This document shows positions 33,366 to 45,151 of a stretch of 64,000 bases of DNA, in pieces. The first letter of the stretch is position 1. Each line of letters begins with the position of its first letter. Under the pieces are notes generated by a model. The model worked only from the letters and a program-made list of their open reading frames with translations, was not told the origin of the DNA and ran no database searches. Made by a program: the position numbers and the translations under genes. The DNA is from Angiostrongylus vasorum (lineage: Eukaryota > Nematoda > Chromadorea > Rhabditida > Metastrongylidae). The stretch spans positions 21,001 through 85,000 of the forward strand of contig JADANN010000032.1 of the NCBI GenBank assembly GCA_018806985.1. The letters run 5' to 3'.

Positions 33366-33835
33366 GGTCAACGCGGCAAATCCAGCACGTCTAGAGCCTT
33401 TTGACATCTGTCAGCTCAAAATCGACCATCCAACTTATCCTGTCATCCACTTTCTTGTTGAGACATATAAACTTGTTTCTTCTAATGATGTTGCGTTCAC
33501 TGACCCATCATCATTTAAGATTAGACCTATAATTAGTTGTAAAGGCGGCTCAACGGAGAGAAAAATACGGTTCCCCCAACTTTGTGCTCACCAGGTTACT
33601 AAAACTCATAGCAACTCATCTACCTGACCTGAAATATTACTAGATTACCTACGTCGATGCAAGTAGTGGAGTCATTCGATGTTAATTCACTTTATACTAA
33701 TGTGTCGAATGATGCCACAACGCATGGTATTTTCAAGATGCTCGTAAAACAGGAAAAGAAAGTAAATATGTGCTGCTCGACGATTCAACAACTAATGACT
33801 CTCTTGAAACAGTGTCTTGGCTTCAGTGTCATAAA
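33366..33835 (+). pseudogene. Penelope-like element reverse transcriptase fragment
   Basis: Near 33500-33560 a frame reads SSFKIRPIIS, the RT fingers motif that precedes the Penelope palm. From 33657 another frame reads VESFDVNSLYTNVSNDAT, the Penelope RT motif with the first catalytic Asp (SFDV-SLYTNV). A stretch like IQQLMTLLKQCL follows. It is truncated by a SINE-f at 33836. Frameshifts and stops make it a pseudogene. The orientation differs from the N-terminal piece at 36905-37476, so it is a separate copy or rearranged. Confidence 0.8.
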
Positions 33836-33985
33836 TTTTTATCTACTGCCTACACTTTTTTAATGGCAGAGTATTATGTGAAATATAACCACAGTGTTGC
33901 TGAGATATTTGCAAGACTCCGGACCGCAAGTGTCTGCGGTGGGGTCCTAACACGCCATTGGCCTTTCCCAGGCGTGTTGTCTTAG
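33836..33985 (-). mobile_element. SINE-f fragment
   Basis: Reverse SINE-f start ('ctactgcctacactttttta', 'gctgagatatttgcaagact', 'ccggaccgcaagtgtctgcg') truncated after about 150 bp. Confidence 0.7.
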
Positions 33986-34689
33986 TTGTTCAATCTTTAA
34001 GTGTTCGGGAAGATATTTCGCACATATTAGGGTGTTGGCAATGGCACAGCGATTAGCACCAAGCCTTTCCATCGCTTCTATGTATAAGGTGGAATCTCCA
34101 GTTCTCGATCGCCGACCCTTACCCTGCTGTCGATATTGAGACGACTTCTTCATCATTTGTTCCACACAAGAACAGATGGATGAGTGCTTTGAATTGTTAA
34201 ATTGGCAATCAGAGTTTATAAAACTCATCGTGGGAAAAAGCTACCCTAGAACTGGTTTCTGTTCTTAAACGACCAAATATCGCTTTCAGACAGCGAGAAC
34301 ATAACAAACTGCTAAAGAGGACCAAACAGTAGAAATATACTGCTGCACTACCTGCGCTCTCATCCTCACTTCATATGAAAAAAAGCGTTCGTCAAAAACA
34401 TGTATTCAACGGCGGATAATTTGTGCACGTGAAAAGAAGAAAGGATTGATTCATTAAACGTGGCACAAAAAATAGACATTTCCACTTGCTGTGAAGCTGT
34501 AGCCTAGTGGCTACTAGGGTCAGACCAAAATGTTGGATTACTGCCAAAGTTATATGGTTCCATTCAAATCCAAAGAATTAGGATACGTCATTAAGAAGCG
34601 CATATGGAAAGTGGTCTTTTAAAATTCTGTGGCAGTCACTAACCTCCCACCCGTAAACCCTAAGCTGTCAGTTACTCCTGAGCCGCTTC
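33986..34689. other. No recognised gene
   Basis: A 93-codon minus frame at 33947-34228 (with SKHSSICSCVEQ and RSRTGDSTLYIEAMERLG) has a protein-like composition but no domain I can name. The remainder shows nothing. Confidence 0.3.
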
Positions 34690-35165
34690 AGTGATCACAG
34701 TGTTGACTTTTCACTTGTTGCCTACTACAGTTTTTTCACGACGGGGGTATTATGTGAAATACAACAATGACTCTGAGATCCTATATTATCAATCTCATGT
34801 AAGCTCAATAATTTAAAAACATGTTGGCTATTCTACTACCGAGGTTAACTGACGGTCGGTTTGAAAATGAATTCTGAGCTATTGGCAAAAACTTCACTGC
34901 TTTGAAAAAATTGTGCTAGGCAGCAAATAAAAGCCTATCTCAATTGCGGCTTCAGCATAACTGGGTTCAATGCCGATTTGTGTCCCCCCAGATCAATTCC
35001 ATTGACGGTGATTGCTGATGGCAATTGTAGGTAGAAAAGCTGGCTGAGAGACAGGCGAAACGAAGGACTCCCATGGTGCGGTGACGAATGCGTTTAGGGT
35101 AATAGTGTGTTCGATCCCCACTTCAGAGACCCGGGGTCTGGAATTTTGCAAATATCTTAGCTTCA
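34690..35165. mobile_element. Two SINE-f pieces in opposite orientation
   Basis: 34690-34790 is a reverse 5' fragment ('ttgttgcctactacagtttt'). 34910-35165 is a forward copy ('ggcttcagcataactgggtt' to 'gcaaatatcttagcttcag'). About 120 bp of unassigned sequence lies between them. Confidence 0.65.
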
Positions 35166-35364
35166 GTGGCCTTTTGTGCAGCTTGGAAATTTGTGCACTC
35201 TATTATAACTGCAGAGATGAGCATTACATGAGTTTAGGTACAATAAACTTAACCTCCTTTAGTGTTTGCGGGAAGAATGTATTGGTGAAATGGGTCGACC
35301 ACTTTCTTTCTGCATAAGAAACATCTAGTTGGAAAACTTGAAATCCGAAGAAATAACTCACGGC

Positions 35365-35625
35365 GTTAGTCAATCCCCCAAGGAATGCGCCATTCATTCC
35401 ACTTCATTAAGCGTCGTTTGGAGGTGATTGAGTGCACATCTGGCCTTTACAATGGCTCGCGGTGGCCTCACCGATGTATCGAGCAGCTGCTATCCTCCTA
35501 GACAAGTCTGCTACATATTTAGCGACCCCGGAGGATGGAAGGCTTGGTGGGCCATGGGCGCGGGGACCGATTCCACATTTGTGTTGCAGAGTGCCTCAGA
35601 GCACTGCGCCACACACGCTAAGTAA
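35365..35625 (-). mobile_element. SINE-b copy (tRNA-derived SINE)
   Basis: On the minus strand it starts 'tagcgtgtgtggcgcagtgc' (A-box-like TGGCGCAGTG) with a B-box-like GGAATCGGTCCCC, followed by the SINE-b body. Overlapping plus-strand frames of 65-95 codons are incidental. Confidence 0.75.
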
Positions 35626-35629
35626 ACAT

Positions 35630-36005
35630 AGGGTACAAAAGCACGAAGGTGATGGTATTGAAGCGACTGTCAGGGGTTTTAGGGTGAGAATTAAAAAGAT
35701 CAATGGCCAAACCTCTTGAAGCGTTCCGCATTAATTTCAAAAATCCAAGGTTAACTCGGAAAGACGAATACCTCACTATCACTCGTGAGCTGGCGCCTTT
35801 TTCTCAGATTGGCTCAACACCTAACAAAACTGTCAACAGTTATTAAACATAGTGGTTAATTTATATTGTAAATCCTGGCCATTGGAAAAAAGTAAATTTG
35901 TTACTTCTGTAATAATCGACGCTACATTGATGTACTCTGTGTCAAACCTTTAATGCCTCAGAATGTAATCTTCAATTGATCTTTTCATTAACACCACATC
36001 CCTCC
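35630..36005 (+). repeat. Two dispersed fragments side by side
   Basis: 35630-35850 matches 29870-30085 in direct orientation. 35885-36005 matches 11456-11590 inverted. No gene. Confidence 0.5.
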
Positions 36006-36009
36006 TTAG

Positions 36010-36320
36010 TACCCATAATACCCTGTCATAAAAAAAGAGTTGTTAGTGGGTAAAAAGTAACGTCATTATGACTATTATCACATCTTCAGCTTAACTGGGT
36101 TCAAAGCCGATTTGTACTTTCCAGATTAATCCCTTTGACGGGTGATTGCTGCTAGCAGCTATAGTTGAATAACATTGCTGAGAGAAAGGCGAACCGAAGG
36201 ACTCGCATGGTGTAGTGGAGAACGTGTTATTCTCCAGAAAGGGAAAATATCGTGTTCGGTCTCGATCGAAGACACCAAAGGTCCAAAGTTCTGCAATTAT
36301 CTCAGCATCATTATGGCTCT
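36010..36320 (+). mobile_element. SINE-f copy
   Basis: Forward SINE-f with its head region '..gtgggtaaaaagtaac', 'cttcagcttaactgggttca', 'gcatggtgtagtggagaacg' and the end 'ctgcaattatctcagcatca'. It joins DE-2 at the same point as the inverted SINE-f/DE-2 junction near 18025, so SINE and host element were duplicated together. Confidence 0.75.
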
Positions 36321-36897
36321 AGAAGATAATTTGCGCCGCATTATGCCACCATCATTCAACGAATATTGGAACAACTTCCCATTTTTGTTTGTTTTCCGTT
36401 CCTAAAAATCGCTTCATCTATTTCACGCCAACTAATCCTAGGCATAAGCACGGCGCTTCATTTTTTTCTAGAAAAAAATTGCTCTTCGATATCGGTTCAC
36501 ATGCGTTGATACTAGTGAAGATTTTCTCCTTTAACCAAATAAGAAATTAGGGGGACAAGACGCATTCCATCTAATTTGTGAGACGGTCATCATCGTCATA
36601 ACGTGCTTTTTTATTGCCTGATACATCGAAAGCATCTATGGATCTGATAATAGCGTTTGCGTCTACACCTTCATGTTACCGTGAGAAGTTCTTTAAGAAG
36701 TTCAATAAATCTCTCCTTCGACAGGATAAGAAAAATTTTCCTTTCGCCCGTTAATTTCAAATTGCATGACCTTTAGTACACATGTGACTAAGGCCAAAGA
36801 ACCTGGAGCTAAGCCAAGGATATCAAGTGATCCGAAAATCTGAGGTGCCCCTCATTTTTGGCAAAACAGTGCCCATCATTATTATTATTACCAGAAC
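36321..36897 (-). mobile_element. DE-2 third copy, inverted and near-identical to 17465-18020
   Basis: The reverse complement differs from 17465-18020 by few changes, so it is recent. It stops at a 'cttcaggaaaacgataatg' stretch (19 bp) that both the DE-2 sequence and the adjoining Penelope fragment carry, suggesting joining at microhomology. Confidence 0.75.
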
Positions 36898-36904
36898 ATT
36901 ATCG

Positions 36905-37476
36905 TTTTCCTGAAGACAACATCTAACTGATGGGGAATTACAACGAACTCTCCACCCTTATCACTAACCGGTAGTCCTATGTTTTTCGATCTTATCAGCT
37001 GTCGTACCTCCCGCATACCACGTTTTTGCATTTCAGTGAGGTTAGAGCAGTATCTCTTTGCACGACACTGACTAAGGATCTCGAAAGTTTCATTCGTAAA
37101 CGTCCGAAATTTAACGTCAACTTCATTATTGGGCTCTTTCGGTCTAAAGAACGGTTGAGGGGAACGGTGGTACTGGTAGTGCTCTTACTTGTTGTTGTTC
37201 GCGCCTATTTAGCGCTTAATCCCCAGCTTTTTTGCGGAGTCTATCTTGAAGTTCATGCAAACTACATGCGACCCTACGCAAGGTTACCTTAGAAATGGGT
37301 TCGGATGGTGAGAAACTCGGTCCCAATTCTAATTTCTGTGTACGACCTTGTTTCGCTTTCAGATAAACAGTTTGCACAAGATATTCCATCGCTTTCACAT
37401 GTAGCTTCTGTTTGAGATTTTGAGTAGCCATCACAAATTTCCTTTGCAAACTGAGAGGCTTTCTACAATGTTTCAA
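36905..37476 (-). pseudogene. Penelope-like element N-terminal fragment
   Basis: On the minus strand an 86-codon frame (37476-37216) reads KAMEYLVQTVYLKAKQGR and SEPISKVTLRRVACSLHELQ. After a stop it resumes as FFRPKEPNNEVDVKF, MREVRQLIRSKNIGL and SDKGGEFVVIPHQLD. The last is the DKGGEFV motif that lies before the RT fingers in Penelope-like proteins. Homology ends at 36905 where DE-2 starts. The 5' part corresponds to the segments at 2456-2900 and 27290-27600. Confidence 0.75.
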
Positions 37477-38520
37477 TGAACATTAACTCTAGTTTCTTCT
37501 GCATAACCCCGCCCATTGTAAAAGGAGAAAAAAGAACATAACTAGTCATCCCATTTTCTAGTTCCGTTCAGTCTCAGTTAGCTCAATCAACCAGTATTCC
37601 TTTCCTTCTGGATACCGTCAGATTGTTAATATTGTATTTTTTCTTGTTCCTATAAACGATTATAACACAGGATTAAGATTGTGCTCTGTGGCTACGTCAA
37701 AAGTCTCGCGTGCCGAATTCGTAGGAACCCGTGCATTCTGCTCCGAGAATAATTCGGTGTCGAAGACCACTCGGAGACCCATATTCCACTGACCAGATAA
37801 AGCATACCATAAACGTGATGATCGCTATCAACACCACTGTGCTCTCTGCTTCCTGTAATCTGAATTATAAGACATTTTTATTAAGTACTTTGGCTGAAGA
37901 ATTCATGTTTCATCATCGTCAGTATTTATCCACAGCTGACGTACACTTCAGCCAAATGTCAACTAATAAGGAGGTGATGAACGCTAAAAGCAAAAGTTAT
38001 TCAGCCTCATTTGCAATCGAGAAGAAAACTGCTTATGGGTGTGGAGGATTTCTCAAAGTGTGAGACCCAAATGGCACAATTCAAGCTGTTGAAAGGGAAG
38101 ATTTTCTGTTAGCTTGTATGATTTATCACCACAAGGATTTATGCATCAGGCTGGGAAATCGTTCCAACACATTCGCAGCGGTGCCCGGTTTACTGACTGG
38201 AGCTGTGTAGTCGCACTGTAGTTCACTGATTTCTTTGAAGCCAATCTCATTAGCTCTCTCAGTAGATAGTGTTTTCTTTCAACTAGAATTCCTATGAAAA
38301 TGGCCACACAAAGCATTCTTAGCAGCATTCGTAAAGCATTTTGTTTTTAATAGGCGTTGTTCAATCACGTTGTGATAACGCTATGCACTCGACTCAACCA
38401 AGCACTGGAGAGCTGACTGATTCCATATTTCGCTTGTGAAATGGCATAGAGGAGCCTACTGAATGTGTCAGATGATTGTTTCTATCCTTCCGATAAGTGT
38501 TTAATCAATCTGCGACCCCG
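37477..38520 (-). mobile_element. 5' region of the Penelope-like element
   Basis: This aligns inverted with 26546-27560 and, at 37480-37740, with 2456-2720. A plus-strand 110-codon frame (37731-38063) shares peptides with minus-strand frames in the 27 kb copy (MSTNK, CNLNYK, CGGFLK). That is either an antisense coding relic or shared descent without function. Confidence 0.55.
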
Positions 38521-38528
38521 AAGAAATA

Positions 38529-40243
38529 CAATGTTTGGTGTTCAATAGAACGCTAAACGTTCTACACCAACCTTTTCCGTTTCACAATCAATGTCCCGGA
38601 CCCTAATATCCCCGCTGGAGAAAAACCACCTGGAATTCTTCCGTCAGAGGCTCGAGTTGCGATAGAAAGCATGAAAAGTGGCACAGCTCCAGACCAAACA
38701 ATGTCACCGCCGATTTCCTTTGAGCTGGAGGCCACAATTTACATGTACTTCTCGCAAATCATATGACAGCCTACCCTCAAAAGGGAAAAAATTCCATACC
38801 AGTGGAAGACGTCGCATACGGTCATCCTGCCCAAGAAAAGAGGCCGAAGGGATCATCGTAACTATCTTCCCATATGCTTGTTGAGTGTGCTCTGCAAGCT
38901 TTTCACGAAGATTATCCTCTTGCGCATATCAAGGACATTGGATGAGGCGCAACCAGTCGAGCAAGCAGGATTTCGGGAAGGATTTTGCTGTATGGACCAC
39001 ATCCAAACCATGTCCAGGGTCATCGAAGTTTGTCGGGAATGCCACTTGCCTCTAGTTCCAACATTTGTCGACTATGAATAGGCGTTTGACAGCGTCGAAA
39101 CAAATGCAATCCTATCAGCGCTCGTCGACAACGGAGTGGACCCGTACTTCATAAGAACTCTGTGCGACTGTTATCGGAACTGCACTACGAAAACACAGCT
39201 TTCCCATCGACCTCTTACCATACCCATTGGAAAAGAGGTTCGACAGGGCGACACAATATCGCCAAAGCTGTTCAGTGCCGCACTGCAGTGGAGAATGAAG
39301 TCACTCGATTGGGATGAGAAAGGCATACGTATTGATGGAAAATTCCTGTCAAGCCTTCGTTTTGCCGAAGACATGGTCATCTTCTCAAGAAGTACTGGTG
39401 AAGCAGAGGTGATGATCAACGAGCTCAACGAAGTGGGGAAAAAGATCGGACTTCGCATAAATTGAAAGAAGACCCAGTTCATGAAAAACCCATGGTGCGA
39501 AGGCGAAAAAAATTGAATTGGATGGCTCTCTCATTGCAGAGACCACCGCTTATGTATACCTTGGGCGATCAATGAACATGGAAAACAACATGAAGGCGGA
39601 AATAGATAGATGAAGGAGAGCAGCCTGGGCCGCATTCGGGCCTCTCCATGAAGCCACCGACGAACTGAACGACCCGAAAATCCGCGCTCATCTCTTCGAT
39701 TCTACGGTCCACCCAACGCTATATTATTGCTGCGGAGACGTGGGTTGATACTTCAACTACGTCAAGAATGCTTCGCACTACTCACAGAGCGCTTGAGCGA
39801 TGTCTTCTGAAATATAACCGGTACTCTCAATATCTAGCCCGAATGCCAAGCTCTAACCTTCGAGGGTCTATCACATCTTCGAGATCCAGGAGATTATACA
39901 TCGATAGCGAAACACTGATGGGTCGGTCACATAATGAGAAGAACGGACGACAGATGGACGAAAAGAACAGTAGAGTGGGCTCTAAGAGAATGCAAACGTC
40001 CCCCAGGACGGCCACCTTAGCCTTGGGCGGACGTGTTCGTGAACAAAGCTAATCAGCGTACCCGCAGCTGCAGTTGTTTTGCTGATCACGATACGAGACT
40101 CTTAAGCGCTATCATGCTCGAACAAGACCCCCCACCATGGACTACGATTGCGAGAGAAAGGAACGAATGGCATATGTGCTCGGGCCGCACAGCTCGTGAA
40201 GACGAACCGTCCAAGTATTCAAGTAAGTAAGTAAGTGTTCATT
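38529..40243 (+). pseudogene. RTE-1 retrotransposon, RT and 3' end, second copy
   Basis: Nearly identical to 14212-15925, with the same TAG (39079-39081) before AFDSVE and the same FAED instead of FADD. Private changes include indels near 38780 and 39440. The AAGTAAGTAAG tail lies near 40221-40236. Confidence 0.9.
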
Positions 40244-41236
40244 AGACATGAGGTCGAACCAACTTGACCATTGTGCACTGCTAGCTACTGCATAACACAC
40301 GCAGTGGAAGCCATACAGTCACATTGAAACCAATACCTTCTTAGCACCGTAGAAAGAAACTGTCCACTATCTAAGACACACCTTTATATTAGCAAATCCG
40401 TGTTGCTGGTGAAAGAAATCGGAAGAAGCCATAGCATTCTGATGACGATAGAGCAATAATAGTTTTGTGGTAGAACTTTAAAGCCTAGCGGTTCAAGCGT
40501 AAGGGTATTGGAATTCACACAAGTTTCCCGCCATACGATAATCCTGTTTATCACATGCGAAAGGGACAGGATGAATGGCTCGCAAACGTGTTGCCTGGGT
40601 GAGCAATACATAAAGAGTGCAGTTAGTGCCTAGTGAACACATTGCTAACCACCACTTGGCACAAACAGGAGAGCGCTTCGCAAGACGACTTTGGCTGAAC
40701 TATGAATCATATGGTTGTTTGAATTATCACGAAGCTAAAACATATGAACTTATTGGGGGCGTCTCTTCATGGCTTAGTTTTAATGCCAAGCACTACGTTC
40801 AAACGTCTCTTAAAATCCTGTGTTCTCAACTGGAGAAAACGACTCGTTTTTTACAACTCATGATCTTTGTGTAATCAGTCAGAGAAGAATCTATTGGTGA
40901 CGAATGAAGGGTCAACGGAATACTCGGTTTAAACCGACAGTGCAGCAATTTTTAAATGTGTCGTCGCTTTCTATTCCGCTGACCAATTATCGGTGCCTTA
41001 CATAACCCATTCCAATTAATAAACTAGATCCAGCTGTTACAAATCTACACACTCACTGAGTCAGTATGCTAACAATATTGACGAGTTTTTTAAACTGGAA
41101 GGCTTACACCCATGGGCTCGAGTTGGGAATCACTAACACTTGCTTTCCACAAATGTTCCCTCAAAAGAAATTTTAACTGCACTACCAGAATGTTCCATTC
41201 GACCGCTGACTTTGGCACCACGGTGAGGCAACTGAA
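38529..41236 (+). repeat. Direct segmental duplicate of 14212-16917
   Basis: Left edge at about 38529, next to unrelated sequence; right edge at about 41236, where DE-4 begins (the 16.9 kb copy runs into DE-2 instead). The 993-bp flank after the retrotransposon (40244-41236) has no recognised gene. Confidence 0.93.
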
Positions 41237-41244
41237 CCCGGTTT

Positions 41245-41960
41245 ATTACGCTAACATGTTGAATCCAAATATGTGCAAAACATTTGTACCTGAGGAACAG
41301 CCCCTGAGCAAAATTCACTACCATTTAAAAAGAACCAGCCTCCTTGGTTCCCAGGAGCAGAAAATAGAATGCGACCGGCGAATCGACCCCGTGTTGCAGT
41401 CATTTAATACGGAAGTCTAACTTAATGCACCTAAACATGTGACTGTTATAAATCTCATATGGAGTAAATACAGGGTTAGCACGTTCGCGAAGACTTGAGT
41501 TCATTCCAACTCTCGCAACGGAATGCGGGTAATCTGTTAGCTGCTTTAACTGATTTGTACTCACTGCGGTGACGTATTTCTTGGTGGGTTTTTTCTCTTG
41601 CTATACTTTAGTATTCAATCGTCGGTCAACTGGTCGTGAATATCATGAATATCACTGCAGGTGGTGGCAATAAATACTGTTTGCCACACTTTTCCGAAAA
41701 AAATGTTCTTTTTTGCCAAGGTTTTCGTCTTGTGGTTGGACTGCACGGTACTATGACATCACCTAGTGTAAAAAACAGTCAGCTGGCGACAAGGGCACAA
41801 AGACATTCTAAAGAGCGCACGGATACTGCACGCTCGTCAACGTACCTCCAAACAGTATATCCCGAAAAACCCATATTGAGACAAAATATTCACATATTGC
41901 ATGCTCCGCCTTGCTCAGAGAGAATTATTCTACAATTTAAAAGCTTACCGTTGACATTTT
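41245..41960 (+). repeat. Dispersed element DE-4, second copy
   Basis: Inverted partner of 25081-25744. A 110-codon plus frame (41636-41968) is not conserved in the partner. No domain recognised. Confidence 0.65.
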
Positions 41961-42005
41961 CTACCTAGCACAGTACTTACAATCCATAACTTGTACTGTT
42001 TCTCC

Positions 42006-42395
42006 TCCCATAGGTTTACTGTCTCATAATGGCTGGGAGGTGTTTCTGGGTGTCGGGCTGCGATGTACAGCGGGGCGATTCGTCCACGCATTAGTCTTCC
42101 ATGCTGAGAAGGAGTCCGGTGCTTCCATAAGGGAGGCCCGCAAAGCTAAGAGTAAACCAATACCAGGATCCACCATCGGCCTGGTATTGAACCAGTTGCA
42201 TGGTGGCAAAATTTCCTTCGATCCACAATGTCGGCGACTTCTTGTGGTGGTGATGACCTGGGGCAGACTTTGGCCAGGCTGCCTTCGGGACTCCAGGGAA
42301 CCACAGTGGCTAAACCTCAAATCTCCAGCAAATGGAGATTAGGCTGGCGCTCGCACAATCAGTGAACACTGGCCATTGAAGTATCCAAGTAGAAA
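42006..42395 (+). mobile_element. SINE-g copy, diverged
   Basis: Starts 'cctcccataggtttactgtc' and ends '..ggccattgaagtatccaagt'. It retains 'ggctgggaggtgtttctggg', 'ccaggatccacc' and 'ctccagggaaccacagtggc'. Open frames on both strands (98 and 100 codons) are shared family artefacts. Confidence 0.8.
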
Positions 42396-42414
42396 GGTAA
42401 AGGATAAAGCTGTC

Positions 42415-42665
42415 GGCGTTAATCAATACCTGAGAGATGTGGCATGTTCGACTTCATCAAGCATCGCTTGGAGGTGGTTGAATGAACATCTGGCCTTTGC
42501 AATGACTCGCGGTGGGCTACTGATGTATCGATCCAGTGCTATTTTCCTCCCAGACAGGTCTTGTACCAATTTACCGACCCCGAAGGAATTCAAGGCTCGG
42601 TGAGTATGGTGCGCGGAATCCATTTGTATTCCAGTGTGCCTCTAACCACGCGCTGCACGCTTCCT
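42415..42665 (-). mobile_element. SINE-b copy (tRNA-derived SINE)
   Basis: Aligns with 35365-35625. The head, at the right end, is degraded. The interior keeps 'tacatcagtagcccaccgcg' in minus orientation. The next 310 bp (to 42979) hold no recognised feature; a 104-codon frame at 42536-42850 partly overlaps the SINE. Confidence 0.65.
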
Positions 42666-42979
42666 CGAATATAAGAATATCTAATAAAACGAAACAGAAG
42701 TTGCACGCAAAGCACCTAGAAGAGCTGAACTGTAAAGCGAAAAGTAGAGCAGAAGTGCTGAGTTACGAAGGGGATATTGTGGTCGTAATACAACTGGAAG
42801 CTGGAACATGGGGCCACTGTATCGAAGAGATTCCAAAGCGAACGCATTGAAGTTCCCAAGATCGACTTTCTGTTAAGCTCGGCATTGGATTGCAAATATA
42901 TAGTTTTCATTTTCAGCAATCTCGAAATTGTTATTCAGCACACGTTTGCTTCCATCCACATAGAACATACAACACAACC

Positions 42980-43020
42980 GTAGCTGACGTTTCGGCAGAG
43001 TCGCCTTCTTCAGTGCCTGG
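42980..43020 (-). ncRNA. Hammerhead-like motif downstream of the Penelope-like C-terminus
   Basis: On the minus strand CTGAAGA (43007-43013, one change from CUGAUGA) and CGAAAC (42989-42994) flank a 12-nt stretch that can pair as GGC/GCC (stem II). GTCAGCTAC follows. It lies about 230 bp downstream of the Penelope-like coding end at 43250-43860 on the same strand, the expected place for a Penelope terminal ribozyme. The changed box suggests it is inactive. Confidence 0.45.
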
Positions 43021-43249
43021 AAGGGTACACTAATGCGCAACTTACTAGGTCAAATGCTTGAGCAGCATAAACAGAATGATGAAAATCTGCACGATAATTA
43101 CAACATCTACGGCTTTCCGAAAAACTCACCGCTTTTCTCACCTGTCTTCCACCGAGGAAGAACAGCCACTCAGAGTCGCATGTGGTTGACGACTGCACCT
43201 CCCCACATCAGAAATTGATGAGAACATACGGTGTCAGGCCGCGTATGAC

Positions 43250-43860
43250 CTCGGGGCATTCATCCCCTGCTATCCATTGCAGGGTTTTTTCGCATTTATC
43301 CGAAAAGCCTCAAGAAGTTTCCGCGTTATTCTCCTGTGCAACGATACTGACTTTTGCTTCAAAATCGTCTCCAATTTGCTTTCGTATCCTATGCGTGCCT
43401 AGTGTGGTACTTTGTCTTCGTTTTCGTTTGCCATCCGGGTGTTCTTTTGTACGGATACACAAAGGTGCGCGCATTTTGCCAATGTATTCATCTCCGCAAG
43501 TATTACAAGAGACCAGTTATATCGTACCTGAACTCATGCACCCACCGTCCCCTGCCGTAAGGGCAGATTACGCAATTTGTTGTTTCGCATAGACGGTCAT
43601 ACAGGCGGTTACGAACTAACTGACGACGAAGAGTAGCCGGTGGTATTTCAGTTATCGCTACCGATGTCTCTAGATCTGCGTTTCTTAAGCATCGCTTTAT
43701 CGCTACACTGATTTCATCGCTAATAAAGGGCAAGAGAAACGGGGTTTTCTTTTGGCTAAGTACTTCCTTTTGGGGCGCCGCTTTCCTTCTAAACTTATCT
43801 CGTGGGATTACTACTTCGTAGCCACTGGAGATGGCTGTCCGGACTTGGTGTTGCTCAATT
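43250..43860 (-). pseudogene. Penelope-like element C-terminus with GIY-YIG domain
   Basis: Minus strand. 43733-43503 reads LPFISDEISVAIKRC, VAITEIPPATLRRQLVRN and TTNCVICPYGR. After a frameshift, CNTCGDEYIG, RAPLCIRTKEH, KRRQSTTLGTHRIRK and IGDDFEAKVSI follow. CxxC-YIG, the PLC-R-KEH motif and the THR motif identify the GIY-YIG nuclease found at the C-terminus of Penelope-like reverse transcriptases. The RT is missing, replaced by an RTE-2 fragment at 43861. Frameshift and stops inactivate it. Confidence 0.88.
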
Positions 43861-44838
43861 TTTCACCGATGGAATACTTTTTGGGAAGGGAAAACCGGTG
43901 ATACGATAGCCATCCTCTTTTATTTCGTATGAAGGATGAAGGGCGTGGCTGTTGAAGAGATCTAATTAGTGATCAAGGATGGCTTTATCCATTGCCGTTT
44001 CTGGAACCTGTAACTGTTCTTCTTGGGCATCAAAGTGTAATCGTCTCATTTCTGGAATTCGAGAAGTATCGGAGGCCCTTGCAAATTGTCTTCCCGCCGT
44101 TAGCAGCTTCGACCATAACTGCTAATCTTCTTTATTGAAGAACTTCTATTTCCATTTTTTTAGGTTCGTACGTGAAATAGCGGTAGTCTTTTGCTCGTAC
44201 GATTCGACGATGGCGTATCAGCTCGAGTGTTTTCAGAGACAGACGTCTCTTGGTGACTTTGGAGCCCTCGGCTTTTATCGCGCCAACGAAAAGATGTCGA
44301 ATGAGCTGATGTATTCTTCGTCGATGTTATCAAGAAGAGCACCTTCCCAACAGTCAACTAGTGGATGGAGTAAATCCCAGTTTGGATTATTTTTGAGACA
44401 TTCCTTCTGAATTTAACAGCTTTTCGTCTTTCCCAGAGAAATGAAATCTTCCACGAAGGAGCTGGTGGTCCAGTGTTCTGCAGAATTTTTTGGACAAGAG
44501 TGGTATCGATTAGACAAAACTTCGATTTACTATGGAGTGGTGTGTTTCTACATAGTACTCTCCACCGAGATTCTCCCACGTCCAGACTTGGGGGGGTGGG
44601 CATCTGGAATTACGAGTTACCAAGGATGGTCTTACTCGTCACGATAAACCCAAGCAGCTGCTCACTCCGCTGTTTTCAATCTAATCCTTCGGTTCTTATA
44701 TGACGTTCTTAAGACGTTCGTTTAAGTCTTATCATAGCGCTGAAATTTTCAATGATGACCTTAAAGAATGTAACCTTCTTTGTAGAACTCCTCCAAATCC
44801 ATATAGAAATTTTCGACTACGCCTTCGTCATAGCTTGA
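43861..44838 (-). pseudogene. RTE-2 internal fragment (endonuclease end to RT start)
   Basis: Aligns along its length with 46540-47540 of the more complete RTE-2 copy, for example 'gacagacgtctcttggtgac' and 'ttcttcgtcgatgttatc'. Many indels leave no continuous frame. It is truncated at both ends, by the Penelope piece on one side and a SINE-g on the other. Confidence 0.8.
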
Positions 44839-45150
44839 TGACCTCCCAACGGTTTACCGCCTCATCGTGGCCGGGAGGTGTGCCTGGGTGTCGGACTGCG
44901 ATGTACAGCGGGGGTAATGTATCAGTTAGCAGGGTCTCCCATGCTGAGAAGGAGTCCGGAGTTTACATCACTAAGCTTAGCTAAAAGTAAACCTATACCA
45001 GGATCCACCACCGTCCTGGTATCATGGTCGCATGGTGGTAACTCTCCCTCTGATCCACAAGAGCGGCGACTGCTTGTGGTGATAAAGACCAGAGGAAGAC
45101 TTTGGCTAGGCTGACGTTGGGATTCCAGGAAACTACAATGGCTCAACTAG
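44839..45150 (+). mobile_element. SINE-g copy, 3'-truncated
   Basis: Starts 'acctcccaacggtttaccgc' and runs to '..aactacaatggctcaac', where it meets the 3' end of the RTE-2 copy at 45152. The family 3' tail is missing. Confidence 0.8.
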
Positions 45151-45151
45151 C

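Noticed and set aside
33947..34228. 93-codon minus frame as a conserved gene
   Set aside because: Composition is protein-like but there is no domain, splice context or second copy to support it.
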